This document shows, in pieces, positions 35,840-45,854 of a DNA stretch of 64,000 bases. The translations under genes and the position numbers were made by a program. The notes under the pieces are model-generated. The model made no database searches. It was not told where the DNA came from and was given only the letters and a program-made list of their open reading frames with translations. How positions within the stretch are numbered: the stretch's first letter is position 1; each line of letters begins with the position of its first letter. Source of the stretch: Laspinema palackyanum D2a (GTDB taxonomy: Bacteria; Cyanobacteriota; Cyanobacteriia; Cyanobacteriales; Laspinemataceae); assembly GCA_025370845.1 (NCBI GenBank), contig JAMXFF010000013.1, forward strand, positions 1 to 64,000. The letters run 5' to 3'.

Positions 35840-38128
35840 ATGGTTTCCACTTCAGTAAAATCTCCCCAACCGACCGAATTAACAGGCCAACAAAACGTCA
35901 TTAGCGAGGGATGGCAAGGCTTCGTGACTGGCAAATGGGGTAAAGAAATTGACGTCCGGGATTTTATCCAAAAAAATTACAACCCTTATCAGGGAGATGA
36001 GACCTTCTTAGCCGAGGCGACAGAACGCACCACAACCCTCTGGAAGAAAGTCACCGAACTGATGAAAGAAGAACGGAGCAAGGGTGTATTAGATGCGGAA
36101 ACCAAGATTCCGGCATCGATTACAGCCTACGGTCCGGGTTACATCGATCGCGACTTAGAACGGATCGTCGGACTACAAACCGATAAACCCCTGAAACGGG
36201 CGATCATGCCTTACGGCGGAATTCGCATCGTCAAAGCTGGGTTGGAAGCTTACGGGTATAAACTCGACCCGGAAACCGAAAAAATCTTCACCCAGTATCG
36301 TAAAACACATAACGACGGCGTATTTGATGGCTATACCCGGGAAATGCGGGCGGCCCGACATTCCGGGATCATCACCGGATTGCCCGATGCTTATGGACGG
36401 GGACGAATTATTGGAGACTATCGGCGCGTCGCACTTTATGGCGTCAATCGCCTGATTGCGGACAAGAAACATCAACTTGAATCCTTAGAGTTTGATGCGA
36501 TCACTGAACCCGTCATCCAATTGCGCGAAGAAGTCAACGAACAAATTCGCGCCTTGCAAGAACTCAAAGAAATGGGTGCAGGGTATGGATTTGACCTGGG
36601 ACGACCCGCCAACACCGCCCAAGAAGCCGTCCAATGGACATACTTAGGCTATTTGGCTGCCGTTAAAGAACAGAATGGTGCTGCCATGTCCCTGGGACGG
36701 GTGTCTACCTTCCTAGACATCTACTTTGAGCGCGACTTGAAAAACGGGACCCTCACCGAAACCGACGCCCAAGAAATCATCGATGATTTCGTCATGAAAC
36801 TGCGGATGGTGCGCTTCCTGCGGACCCCGGATTACAACCAACTGTTTTCTGGCGACCCCACTTGGGTGACTGAATGTATCGGAGGGATGAGTGAAGATGG
36901 ACGTCCTTTGGTCACTCGCACGAGCTTCCGCTTCCTGCATACCTTATATAACCTCGGCGCAGCGCCAGAACCCAACTTAACCATTCTCTGGTCCGAACGG
37001 TTACCGGAAAACTTCAAACGCTATTGTGCGAAAGTTTCCATCGATACCTGTTCCACCCAGTATGAAAACGATGACTTAATGCGGCCCACTTATGGCGACG
37101 ATTACGGCATTGCCTGCTGCGTCAGCGCCATGCGAATTGGGAAGCAAATGCAGTTCTTCGGGGCACGGGCGAACCTGGCCAAAGCCTTACTGTATGCCAT
37201 CAATGGGGGTAAAGACGAGACCTCGGGAGAACAAATTGGACCCGAATTTGCCCCAGTGATGGGAGACGATTTGGATTACGAGGATGTGGTGGCGAAATTC
37301 GATCGCTTCATGGATTGGTTGGCGAAACTGTACGTCAACACCTTGAATGTGATCCATTATATGCATGATAAATATTGCTATGAGCGGATTGAAGCCGCCT
37401 TGCACGATCGCGATATTTATCGGACCCTAGCTTGTGGTGTTGCTGGACTCTCCGTGGTGGCAGACTCCCTGGCGGCGATTAAATATGCCAAAGTCAAAGC
37501 CATCCGCAATGCTCAAGGCTTAATTGTGGATTATCAGATTGAAGGTGACTATCCCAAATATGGGAACAACGACGATCGCGTAGACGAAATTGCTGCTGAT
37601 CTCGTTGAAAACTTCATGAACAAGATCCGCAAGCATAAAACCTATCGGAATGCGGTGCCAACGCAATCTGTCCTCACCATTACCTCCAATGTGGTTTATG
37701 GCAAAAAAACCGGGAATACCCCCGATGGACGGAAAGCAGGTGAACCCTTTGCACCGGGTGCGAACCCGATGCATGGACGGGATACCAAAGGGGCGATCGC
37801 AGCCTTATCTTCCGTAGCGAAACTGCCTTATGAACACGCCCAAGATGGGATTTCCTACACCTTCTCCATCGTTCCGAAAGCATTAGGAAAAACCGAAGGC
37901 GATCGGCTCACCAACCTAGTGGGAATTTTAGATGGATACTTCCACGATCAAGGTCATCACATTAACATCAACGTTCTCGATCGCGAAACCTTGATTGATG
38001 CGATGGATCACCCGGAAAAATATCCGCAACTCACCATTCGGGTCTCCGGTTATGCCGTCAACTTCATTAAACTAACCCGCGAACAACAGTTAGACGTGAT
38101 TAACCGAACCTTCCACGAACGCATCTAA
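35840..38128 (+). CDS. pflB: Pyruvate formate-lyase
   Basis: The 762-aa glycyl-radical enzyme cleaves pyruvate with CoA into acetyl-CoA and formate under anoxia. The active-site cysteine pair is at 426-427 ([15 protein letters not shown]) and the radical-bearing glycine at 737 ([10 protein letters not shown]), so both essential sites are intact. Length is close to the E. coli enzyme (760 aa). Its activating enzyme follows 100 bp downstream. Few cyanobacteria carry PFL; here it joins an ADP-forming acyl-CoA synthetase gene to give formate and acetate fermentation. Start ATG follows CGAGGTAATATAACTT. No Calvin-cycle relation is implied. Confidence 0.97.
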   Translation: MVSTSVKSPQPTELTGQQNVISEGWQGFVTGKWGKEIDVRDFIQKNYNPYQGDETFLAEATERTTTLWKKVTELMKEERSKGVLDAETKIPASITAYGPGYIDRDLERIVGLQTDKPLKRAIMPYGGIRIVKAGLEAYGYKLDPETEKIFTQYRKTHNDGVFDGYTREMRAARHSGIITGLPDAYGRGRIIGDYRRVALYGVNRLIADKKHQLESLEFDAITEPVIQLREEVNEQIRALQELKEMGAGYGFDLGRPANTAQEAVQWTYLGYLAAVKEQNGAAMSLGRVSTFLDIYFERDLKNGTLTETDAQEIIDDFVMKLRMVRFLRTPDYNQLFSGDPTWVTECIGGMSEDGRPLVTRTSFRFLHTLYNLGAAPEPNLTILWSERLPENFKRYCAKVSIDTCSTQYENDDLMRPTYGDDYGIACCVSAMRIGKQMQFFGARANLAKALLYAINGGKDETSGEQIGPEFAPVMGDDLDYEDVVAKFDRFMDWLAKLYVNTLNVIHYMHDKYCYERIEAALHDRDIYRTLACGVAGLSVVADSLAAIKYAKVKAIRNAQGLIVDYQIEGDYPKYGNNDDRVDEIAADLVENFMNKIRKHKTYRNAVPTQSVLTITSNVVYGKKTGNTPDGRKAGEPFAPGANPMHGRDTKGAIAALSSVAKLPYEHAQDGISYTFSIVPKALGKTEGDRLTNLVGILDGYFHDQGHHININVLDRETLIDAMDHPEKYPQLTIRVSGYAVNFIKLTREQQLDVINRTFHERI

Positions 38129-38139
38129 TCATTTCTAAA

Positions 38140-38175
38140 ACTACAAAGGTGGGCCTTTTAGCTCACCTTTGTAGT
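38140..38175 (+). terminator. 15-bp hairpin between pflB and pflA
   Basis: ACTACAAAGGTGGGC pairs with GCTCACCTTTGTAGT (one G-U pair) around a CTTTTA loop, starting 11 bp after the pflB stop. There is no long T-run. It may act as a partial terminator or protect the pflB mRNA end so that less activase than lyase is made. Confidence 0.6.
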
Positions 38176-38228
38176 TTGTAGGATGTTAAGATGAATATTC
38201 AGCCTTCCCTTTATTTTCCCCCTTAACA

Positions 38229-39011
38229 ATGCTAGAGAGAACAGCCAATCCCACCGCGACCCCTCCCGCCGTTCGAGCCTTTCAATCCGTCGGCGCCATC
38301 CATTCCGTCGAAAGTTGTGGGACCGTCGATGGTCCGGGAATTCGGTTTGTAATTTTCACTCAAGGCTGTCCCCTGCGCTGTCTGTACTGCCATAATCCCG
38401 ATTGCCGACATATTGAAGAGGGGAAAGTCGTCAGCGTGGATGAACTGATTGAAGAGGTGCAAAAATATCGCTCCTATATGCGCTTTTCCGGAGGAGGAGT
38501 GACAGTGACGGGGGGCGAACCGTTGATGCAGCCAGAATTCGTGCGAGAAATCTTCCGTCGCTGTAAAGAATTAGACATTCATACGGTCCTGGATACCTCG
38601 GGTTATGTCCAATTAAATGCCGCCAAACCCGTGTTGGACTATGTAGATTTAGTGCTGCTGGATATTAAATCCTATAATCGGGCGCTGTATGAAAAAGTGA
38701 CCAAGGTTTCCCTAGAACCCACCCTGAAATTTGCGGAATATCTTAAGGAGATTAATAAACCGGCTTGGATTCGGTTTGTTTTAGTGCCCCACCTCACGGA
38801 TAACCGGGAGAATGTGGAAGGACTCGCCCAGTTTGTGTCCACCTTAACCAACGTGGAAAAAGTGGAAGTGTTGCCCTTTCATCAAATGGGAGAATACAAG
38901 TGGGAGCAGTTGGGGTATGAGTATGAACTGAAAAATACCGAGCCCCCCACAGCGGAACAAATTGAAACGGTGATGGAAATTTTTAGAAGTTATGGATTGC
39001 CGGTGCAGTAA
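38229..39011 (+). CDS. pflA: Pyruvate formate-lyase activating enzyme
   Basis: The 260-aa radical SAM protein has the CxxxCxxC cluster motif CPLRCLYC (Cys47, 51, 54), the VDGPGIRFVIF segment before it, and GGGVTVTGGEP for SAM binding. It abstracts a hydrogen from the glycine of PflB to switch the lyase on in the absence of oxygen. Length is typical (246 in E. coli, with a short N-terminal extension here). It directly follows pflB and must be part of the same functional unit. Confidence 0.95.
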   Translation: MLERTANPTATPPAVRAFQSVGAIHSVESCGTVDGPGIRFVIFTQGCPLRCLYCHNPDCRHIEEGKVVSVDELIEEVQKYRSYMRFSGGGVTVTGGEPLMQPEFVREIFRRCKELDIHTVLDTSGYVQLNAAKPVLDYVDLVLLDIKSYNRALYEKVTKVSLEPTLKFAEYLKEINKPAWIRFVLVPHLTDNRENVEGLAQFVSTLTNVEKVEVLPFHQMGEYKWEQLGYEYELKNTEPPTAEQIETVMEIFRSYGLPVQ

Positions 39012-39621
39012 ACGGCAAGGAGGCTGGTGGGTACAGCAGAGATGAGATGCCGGGGTTCTGAGCAAAATTTAGGGCAATCAGCAGCAAGGTAAATCGAGTG
39101 CTGTGCTGATGCCCTAGGACGCCGGTACAGTCAGGGGGAGACCCCCTCAGTTTTTGACAACCTATTGCCCTGTAGACACCCCATAAAGCGGCAAAAACTG
39201 GTTTTCTTGTCCGAGGGATGGAAAACGGTATTCATGCCCTAGTCGGGATAAAATTAGCGTGGATAACAGGCGATCGCCTGAAGATTCAAGGTTTCCTGGC
39301 AAAAACGGGCAGTCTCACTTGGGAGCGTCCCCCGGTTGCTGACAGCAGGCGAAGTTAAGAGGCGATCGCCCAGTAGCGTATCCCAACTCACCGACAAGCA
39401 TCAGTCAATTTCGTTAAGGTGGACAAGATGGGACTCTATGCCTGACGCAATTGAGAAAGAGGTGACTGCACAATTCTAAAAGGATTGTTACTTTTTCCCG
39501 GAATAGCGCACAGGAGTGGGTAGGCTAGGCTTAAGTAACTCTAAGCTTTTTTACTCAGAAAGATAGGGTCGCGTCTGGAATAATGTCCATTTAGAAGATT
39601 ATATTTAAGGAAAATCCAGCG
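39012..39621. other. Intergenic region without a recognised gene
   Basis: About 610 bp with several HIP1-like GGCGATCGCC octamers but no convincing ORF or RNA. It should contain the promoter of the following acyl-CoA synthetase gene. Confidence 0.5.
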
Positions 39622-42378
39622 ATGCAAAAGCCAATCGCAAGCAACCCCGACCAAAAAGAGCGCAGCATCTCCAACCAGGACGTCCTGCGGTATGAACGGC
39701 AAACCCTTGATGCCATTTTTAAACCCAAAAATGTTGCCGTCATCGGTGCAACCGATCGCCTCGGGAGTGTCGGACGAACCATTTTATCTAATTTAATTGC
39801 CAGTCCCTTTGGTGGGGCAGTCTTTCCCGTCAATCCCAAACGGGACAACGTTTTGGGGATCAAAGCCTATCCCAGTATTGCCGCCGTACCCGACCCCGTA
39901 GACTTGGCAATCATCGTCACCCCCGCCCCCACAGTGCCGGGGATCATCCGCGAATGCGTTGCGGTGGGCATTCCTGGGGCGATTATCATCTCTGCGGGGT
40001 TCAAAGAAATCGGCCCTGCCGGAATCGAACTAGAACGGCAAATCCTCGCCGAAGCCCGTCGGGGTAAAATGCAGATTATCGGACCCAACTGCCTCGGAGT
40101 GATGAGTCCCCTCACCGGACTCAATGCCACCTTTGCCACCAAAATGGCCAAACCCGGGAATGTCGGCTTTATCAGCCAAAGTGGGGCACTCTGTACCGCC
40201 ATTCTGGATTGGAGTTTGCGGGAAAACGTCGGCTTTAGTGCCTTTATGTCCATTGGTTCCATGCTGGATGTGGGTTGGGGGGATTTAATTTATTACCTCG
40301 GTGACGACCCCAACACCCAAAGCATCGTCATCTACATGGAATCCATCGGCAACGCGCGATCGTTCCTCTCTGCTGCCCGGGAAGTCGCCCTCACCAAACC
40401 GATTATTGTCATCAAAGTTGGACATACCGAAGCTGCTGCTAAAGCTGCCGCCTCCCATACCGGCACCTTAACCGGCAGTGACGAAGTGCTCGATGCCGCC
40501 TTCCGACGGACGGGAGTCTTGCGCGTCAACAATATTTCCTACGTCTTCTATATGTCCGAGGTCCTCGCCAAACAACCGCGCCCCAAAGGACCCCATTTAA
40601 CCATTCTCACCAATGCCGGAGGTCCCGGGGTGATTGCCACCGACGCCCTGATTACCGAAGGGGGAAAACTCACCGAGCTCTCAGAAGAAACGATTTCAGA
40701 ACTGGATGAATTTTTACCCACCCATTGGAGTCGTAGCAACCCGATCGACATCTTAGGCGATGCGGAACCCAGCCGCTATGCTCAAACCCTAGAGAAAGCC
40801 GCGAAAGACCCGAATAGTGATGGATTGTTGGTGATTTTAACCCCGCAAGCCATGACGGACCCCACGGAAACGGCTAAACAACTGGAACCTTATGCCAAAA
40901 TCAAAGATAAACCGATTTTGGCAAGTTGGATGGGAGGGGAAGATGTCAGAGAAGGGGCCAACTTCCTGAATCAAGCGAATATTCCCACCTTTCCCTATCC
41001 GGATACAGCGGCGCGGTTGTTTAATTATATGTGGCGCTACACTTACAACTTGCGCGCCTTGTACGAGACGCCGGTCCTGCCCAAAGATGATGACCAAAAT
41101 ACACCCGATCGCGCTTTAGTTGAAAAAATTATTACTCAGGCGCGGAAAGAGGGACGCAACCTGTTGACGGAGTTTGAATCGAAACAGGTATTCGCCGCTT
41201 ATGGCATTCCCACGGTGGAAACTCACATTGCGGTCAGCGAATCAGAAGCAGTTGCATACGCCAATCAAATCGGCTATCCTATCGTGCTCAAACTGTATTC
41301 TGAAACGATTACCCATAAAACCGATGTTGGCGGGGTGAAGCTCAATTTAGGCAGTCCTGAAGCGGTGGGAAATGCTTATCGGGCGATCGAAACCTCGGTA
41401 ACTGCAAAAGCGGGTGCAGAATATTTCCAAGGGGTTACTGTCCAACCCATGATTAAGTTAGACGGGTATGAGTTAATTGTCGGCAGCAGTATCGACCCGC
41501 AATTTGGCCCGGTTTTACTCTTTGGTACCGGGGGACAGTTGGTGGAAGTGTTTAAAGACCGAGCCCTGGGGTTACCGCCCTTGAATACCACCCTCGCAAG
41601 GCGGATGATGGAACAGACGAAAATATACAAAGCCTTGCAGGGGATTCGGGGACGGGACCCGGTGGATATTGGGGCGATCGAGCAATTGATGGTGAGATTT
41701 AGCCAGTTAATCGTCGAACAACCTTGGATTAAAGAGACGGATATTAATCCACTGCTGGTATCTCCCGAACAGATTATCGCCTTGGATGCCAGGGTGGTCC
41801 TGCACGAGCCTGATAGCAATCCCGATGAGTTACCTCGTCCAGCGATTCGGCCTTATCCGACCCAGTATATTACAATGTGGTCGATGAAGAATGGCACGCC
41901 GGTGAGAATTCGTCCGATTCGTCCGGAAGATGAACCGTTGGTGGTTAAGTTTCATGAGTCTTTGAGCGATCGCTCAGTCTATTTCCGCTACTTCCACCTC
42001 CTGAAACTGAGTCGCCGGATTTCTCACGAACGGTTAGCGCGAATTTGCTTTATCGATTACGATCGCGAAATGGCATTAGTGGCGGATTACCGAGATCCCG
42101 CAACGGGAGAACATCAAATCCTCGGATTCGGTCGTCTCAGCAAGTTGCACGGTTCCGATGAAGGGGAATTTGGATTACTGATTGCCGACCCGTATCAAGG
42201 GTTAGGGTTAGGAACGAAGCTGTTGCAACAGTTGGTTGAAGTGGGACGAAGTGAGAAGCTAGTGCGAATTACCGCAGATATTCTGCCGGATAATGGTGCT
42301 ATGCAACACCTGTCTCAGAAAGTGGGTTTCCACTTGAAACGGCATGAAGATGTGATTCGCGCTGAGATTGATTTGTAG
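39622..42378 (+). CDS. ADP-forming acyl-CoA (acetate-CoA) synthetase fused to a GNAT domain
   Basis: The 918-aa protein combines three parts: CoA-binding and ligase (alpha) domains, about 25-480; an ATP-grasp (beta) domain, about 500-720 ([25 protein letters not shown]); and a C-terminal GNAT acetyltransferase, about 755-918 (acetyl-CoA loop [13 protein letters not shown]). This is the architecture of Pat/YfiQ protein acetyltransferases. In those the ligase phospho-histidine is lost, whereas here SHTG (His279) is intact, so the ligase part may work: acetyl-CoA + ADP + Pi to acetate + ATP. Next to pflBA this would complete a formate/acetate fermentation with substrate-level ATP. The GNAT part may acetylate proteins in response to acetyl-CoA. 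Confidence 0.9.
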   Translation: MQKPIASNPDQKERSISNQDVLRYERQTLDAIFKPKNVAVIGATDRLGSVGRTILSNLIASPFGGAVFPVNPKRDNVLGIKAYPSIAAVPDPVDLAIIVTPAPTVPGIIRECVAVGIPGAIIISAGFKEIGPAGIELERQILAEARRGKMQIIGPNCLGVMSPLTGLNATFATKMAKPGNVGFISQSGALCTAILDWSLRENVGFSAFMSIGSMLDVGWGDLIYYLGDDPNTQSIVIYMESIGNARSFLSAAREVALTKPIIVIKVGHTEAAAKAAASHTGTLTGSDEVLDAAFRRTGVLRVNNISYVFYMSEVLAKQPRPKGPHLTILTNAGGPGVIATDALITEGGKLTELSEETISELDEFLPTHWSRSNPIDILGDAEPSRYAQTLEKAAKDPNSDGLLVILTPQAMTDPTETAKQLEPYAKIKDKPILASWMGGEDVREGANFLNQANIPTFPYPDTAARLFNYMWRYTYNLRALYETPVLPKDDDQNTPDRALVEKIITQARKEGRNLLTEFESKQVFAAYGIPTVETHIAVSESEAVAYANQIGYPIVLKLYSETITHKTDVGGVKLNLGSPEAVGNAYRAIETSVTAKAGAEYFQGVTVQPMIKLDGYELIVGSSIDPQFGPVLLFGTGGQLVEVFKDRALGLPPLNTTLARRMMEQTKIYKALQGIRGRDPVDIGAIEQLMVRFSQLIVEQPWIKETDINPLLVSPEQIIALDARVVLHEPDSNPDELPRPAIRPYPTQYITMWSMKNGTPVRIRPIRPEDEPLVVKFHESLSDRSVYFRYFHLLKLSRRISHERLARICFIDYDREMALVADYRDPATGEHQILGFGRLSKLHGSDEGEFGLLIADPYQGLGLGTKLLQQLVEVGRSEKLVRITADILPDNGAMQHLSQKVGFHLKRHEDVIRAEIDL

Positions 42379-42421
42379 TCAAGGGGAGTGGGTGCGATCG
42401 GGAAACTGAGCGTACCCGTTC

Positions 42422-42859
42422 TCACGCTTCTGGGGCGATCGTCCAATCTTCCCACAGCAACCCCGGGATCTGTTCAAAGTGCCGACGGTTGCGAGTGACT
42501 AGAACTGCATTGCGGGAGAGGGCGATCGCCCCAATTTTCAAATCTTGCGTCCCAATCCGGCGGAGTCCTTGCTGCTGTATCAACCCTTGGTATTGAGTCA
42601 ACGCAGGGAGATCGAAATCGAGGAGAGTGACCTGGTTAAAATATTCAACAGTTTGTCGCAATCCTTGGTAAGCCCATATTATCCGCTCCTTCTGGGAATT
42701 TGCCCGGATCGCCTTGAGCCATCCGCGCATTTGTTCTTCCACGGTAATCACAGTCACCGCAAGTTCTTGGGGGTTAATTTGATTAATTCGTTGTTTTAAC
42801 CACGGATGCGATTGTTGAAACAGTGACACACAATCTGTATCCAATATCCATAGAGTCAT
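42422..42859 (-). CDS. PIN-domain toxin (VapC-like)
   Basis: The 145-aa protein has PIN-domain acidic residues spaced as in VapC: LDTD near the N-terminus (Asp7), VEEQM (Glu about 42), GTQDLKIGAIAL (Asp about 104) and the C-terminal TRNRRHFEQIPGL. VapC toxins are Mg-dependent RNases that cut tRNA or rRNA. The start overlaps the stop of the upstream gene by 4 bp (ATGA), the typical coupling of toxin-antitoxin pairs with antitoxin first. Confidence 0.88.
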   Translation of the reverse strand: MTLWILDTDCVSLFQQSHPWLKQRINQINPQELAVTVITVEEQMRGWLKAIRANSQKERIIWAYQGLRQTVEYFNQVTLLDFDLPALTQYQGLIQQQGLRRIGTQDLKIGAIALSRNAVLVTRNRRHFEQIPGLLWEDWTIAPEA

Positions 42860-43377
42860 GCCATGTAATCCTCATCGACTTGATGCTCATAGGCTTCATC
42901 AAATTGGGCTTCATCCTCTTCATCAAATTGATGAGCATAGTCTTCATAAATTGGGGCTCCGTCCTCCTCATCGAATTGATGAGACAAAGATGCGTCCATC
43001 TCCTCATCGAGTTGCTGATAATAATCTTCCATTTCTATATCAAGTTGTTGACGATCAGATTCTATAAACGCTAAAACTTCCTCAAAAAGGGGGTTTTCTT
43101 CATGCATTCCAGCAAACTTCATCCAAGGATGCTGCGCGTTGGAATTGACAATTTTCAAAGAAGCAATTTCCGTGGTTTCTAGGCGAGTGTTAATCGCTTG
43201 ATTGAGATTGGCGATCGCCTCTTCTTTAGTCACCCCAGACCCTTGGCAATCGGACCACCCCAACACCGTTGCTTGATATCCTACTGCTGACTGTTCTGAA
43301 ATTAGCACAGTCAAAGTAAATGTATTCCAATTCGTTTCCGTGGTTTTTTTAACCTGGATATTCAGCAGATTTGTCAT
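42856..43377 (-). CDS. HicB-like antitoxin with acidic repeat tail
   Basis: The 173-aa product overlaps the PIN toxin gene by 4 bp. Residues about 30-70 (GYQATVLGWSDCQGSGVTKEEAIANLNQAI) resemble the HicB antitoxin fold rather than usual VapB proteins. The C-terminus after about residue 115 is very acidic: two 16-residue repeats start HQFDEED and a shorter third starts HQVDED, after a related QQLDEEMD. The matching DNA has a 48-bp imperfect tandem repeat. The acidic tail may bind the toxin or mimic RNA. No DNA-binding domain is obvious. Confidence 0.75.
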   Translation of the reverse strand: MTNLLNIQVKKTTETNWNTFTLTVLISEQSAVGYQATVLGWSDCQGSGVTKEEAIANLNQAINTRLETTEIASLKIVNSNAQHPWMKFAGMHEENPLFEEVLAFIESDRQQLDIEMEDYYQQLDEEMDASLSHQFDEEDGAPIYEDYAHQFDEEDEAQFDEAYEHQVDEDYMA

Positions 43378-43510
43378 GGTTTTATCCTCCGGTTTGATTG
43401 GCCTGATTAATCTCTAACTCATCTTGATTGGCCTGATTCCTGGTAACTTTATCCTCCCTCTACGGCTGACTCTCTGGAGTCTTATCAGAATTCGGTAAGT
43501 CTTGGATGAC

Positions 43511-44305
43511 TTACTGAACTTGCTCAATGTCTAATTTTAAGGCGAAAGCAATGTTTTGTCCAGTCAACCCCATTTCCAAAAGGCTAGGGACCGATTCGAG
43601 CTTGCCTTCGAGCTTGCCTTTTTCCTCCGCTTTCGCCGCGACTTCTTGGAAATACCGCGTCTGTTTTAACTCCTCTAATCCAAACATGGCTTCAATCTCC
43701 TGAGTTGTTAAATCCGTGAGCTTATAGACCATGATGGTCTCTATTAATCCTACAACTTTTTGCTTGAGTCCTTCATCCACAAGCTGCTGCTTTGCCTGGT
43801 TGATTAGTTGGTGTGCTTTGTCGATCGCCCGTTGGCGTTCCTCCACCACCAAGGTGACCATTCCCAATCCCAAGGAGGGAGTCGGAGGGTCCTCTAATTC
43901 ATCCAGATACAGTTGGACCAACAGGGGGTTCTCTTCCGGGGAGTCGCCTCTGAGAAATCGTTGATATTGGCGAGGGGCTCCGGGGTCGCAACTGCGGGAT
44001 GCAAAGATTGCCACCGCTTGAAAATCTTGCAGCGGTTGATATTGACTCAAATAAACAAAAATTTCCCCGAAAAACCGCCAGTAAAAATCATCTTTCTTTT
44101 GAAACTGCACCTCCAGAAAATAAATCAATCGTTCATTTTCTCCCTCTGGGGGTAACAACACCCCATCGAATCGACGGGCTAATTCTTTGACTTCCCGGGA
44201 TGTAAACTCGTATCCTTGAGCTTTTTCTCCCGCTTCCCCCATCAGTTCAAAGACTAGACTGGGAAAGGTCTGGAAAAGTTGGTAAAAAATTGTGTCTGTT
44301 TTCAC
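43511..44305 (-). CDS. DUF2887/Rpn-family nuclease-like protein
   Basis: The 264-aa protein begins MKTDTIFYQLFQTFPSLVFEL, the typical start of DUF2887 proteins related to the Rpn/PD-(D/E)XK transposase-like nucleases. Candidate catalytic residues are Asp in RRFDGVLLPP and the E-x-Q pair in YFLEVQFQKKDDFYWR. The C-terminal part is helical with a short Glu/Lys tract (EEKGKLEGKLES). These proteins are abundant in filamentous cyanobacteria, and Rpn relatives promote recombination or act in defence. No second nuclease or transposon ends are seen, so mobility is not supported. Confidence 0.8.
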   Translation of the reverse strand: MKTDTIFYQLFQTFPSLVFELMGEAGEKAQGYEFTSREVKELARRFDGVLLPPEGENERLIYFLEVQFQKKDDFYWRFFGEIFVYLSQYQPLQDFQAVAIFASRSCDPGAPRQYQRFLRGDSPEENPLLVQLYLDELEDPPTPSLGLGMVTLVVEERQRAIDKAHQLINQAKQQLVDEGLKQKVVGLIETIMVYKLTDLTTQEIEAMFGLEELKQTRYFQEVAAKAEEKGKLEGKLESVPSLLEMGLTGQNIAFALKLDIEQVQ

Positions 44306-44769
44306 GGTTCGATATTTTGACCATAACCGGCTTTGCTTTTATTGTAAGATATTTCCCAAGACGAATCAAGAACTTTGAATCAACATAAATAAATTAAATC
44401 TAATTTTGAAAAGCTTTTATTTTTCAATTTTTTTATAATGTTATACAGCAAAAATAACGATTTTTACTAGGGCTAATCGGTAAAAAATGCTATAGCAGCC
44501 TAGTTTTTGTAAAAACAACCAAATTTAAACGACAACTTGTCAAATTTCCACCCAAATTATCGATAAGGTAGAGGCAACTTTAGGGAAATCATCGGGAATT
44601 GTCATCAATTGTCAACCGTCGTGGGGAAAGAGTGACGATCGCCAGGGCATGAATCTGGTACTGTTTTAGGACAAGCAATCCCATGAGGGTGCTGGGGTCT
44701 GAATCCCTCAGACAACAACCCCAAGCCAAACCATAAGAGAGAACGAAACAATCAGGAGAAAGGAGAACT
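44306..44769. other. Intergenic region, A/T-rich
   Basis: 464 bp between divergent genes, unusually A/T-rich at about 44390-44480. It should carry the argF promoter; no box, operator or RNA structure can be assigned with confidence. Confidence 0.5.
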
Positions 44770-45690
44770 ATGGCGACATTAACAGGACGAGATCTACTCA
44801 GCGTTGCTGATCTCAGCGTTGAAGAACTGCATCAACTGCTGGATCTCGCGACGCAGATGAAAGCCGGAACCCTCACCCCCCGATGTGAAAAAGTGCTGGG
44901 GTTGCTCTTTTCCAAAGCCTCAACCCGGACTCGGGTCAGCTTTACTGTAGCCATGTACCAACTGGGGGGCCAAGTGATTGACTTAAATCCCAATGTCACC
45001 CAGGTGAGTCGGGGGGAACCCTTACCGGACACAGCGCGGGTGTTAGACCGATATTTGGATGTTGTCGCAATTCGGACCTTTGATCAGGCGGACCTAGAAA
45101 CCTTTGCCCACTATGCCGAAATGCCGGTGATTAATGCCTTGAGCGATCGCGAACATCCCTGTCAAGCCTTAGCTGATATCATGACCGTTGGTGAATGTTT
45201 TGGACAACTCGAAGATGTCACCCTCACCTATCTAGGCGATGGCAATAATGTCGCCCACTCCCTCCTCCTGGCAGGGGCAATGGTAGGTATGAATATCCGC
45301 ATCGCTACCCCGGCACAATTTGAACCGGCTGCTGAGATTGTCGAACAAGCCAAGAAAATCGCCCAGGGCAAAAGTGAAATCTTAATCACCCATGACCCCA
45401 TCGAGGCGGTGAAAGGTGCACAAGTGCTCTATACCGACGTTTGGGCGAGTATGGGACAAGAGGAAGAAGCCAGAACCCGCATCCCTCTATTTCAGCCGTA
45501 CCAGGTGAATGAAGATTTATTTAATCATGCCGATGGAAGTGCTATTATTTTGCACTGCTTACCGGCTCATCGCGGTGAAGAAATTACCGATGGGGCGATC
45601 GAAGGGGCGGCATCCCGAGTTTGGGACCAAGCCGAAAATCGAATGCACGCCCAAAAAGCGCTGTTGGCAAGCGTACTCGGGGCAATTTAG
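44770..45690 (+). CDS. argF: Ornithine carbamoyltransferase
   Basis: The 306-aa enzyme makes citrulline from ornithine and carbamoyl phosphate in arginine synthesis. Motifs: carbamoyl-phosphate site SKASTRTR (S-T-R-T-R at 51-55), HPCQALAD, and the ornithine-site HCLPAHRGEEI, which separates it from aspartate carbamoyltransferase. The start has a tandem AGGAGAAAGGAGA ribosome binding site. It stands alone; a hairpin follows 45 bp after the stop. Confidence 0.97.
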   Translation: MATLTGRDLLSVADLSVEELHQLLDLATQMKAGTLTPRCEKVLGLLFSKASTRTRVSFTVAMYQLGGQVIDLNPNVTQVSRGEPLPDTARVLDRYLDVVAIRTFDQADLETFAHYAEMPVINALSDREHPCQALADIMTVGECFGQLEDVTLTYLGDGNNVAHSLLLAGAMVGMNIRIATPAQFEPAAEIVEQAKKIAQGKSEILITHDPIEAVKGAQVLYTDVWASMGQEEEARTRIPLFQPYQVNEDLFNHADGSAIILHCLPAHRGEEITDGAIEGAASRVWDQAENRMHAQKALLASVLGAI

Positions 45691-45735
45691 GGTGGAAAAA
45701 GCCCGACACTCTCAAGGGTGCGGCTATAGGGACTA

Positions 45736-45752
45736 AGCCCGCCTGCGCGGGC
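45736..45752 (+). terminator. Hairpin AGCCCGC/GCGGGCT downstream of argF
   Basis: AGCCCGC-CTGC-GCGGGCT-type stem without a T-run. The same module (GCCCGCCTGCGCGGGCTAAG) occurs at 51533, and a variant at 58229, so it may be a dispersed repeat used as a terminator. Confidence 0.5.
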
Positions 45753-45854
45753 TAAGAGAATGCTGAATTGATTCGGGGACGGAATGCGATCGCCCTTTTG
45801 GATTGGGAAGATGCAGCACGTTAAGATTGGCGATTAGGTTTTGATAAGTAAAGA

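Noticed and set aside
35629-35904. 91-codon ORF overlapping the pflB start
   Set aside because: It covers the pflB upstream region and direct repeats, and runs into pflB in another frame.
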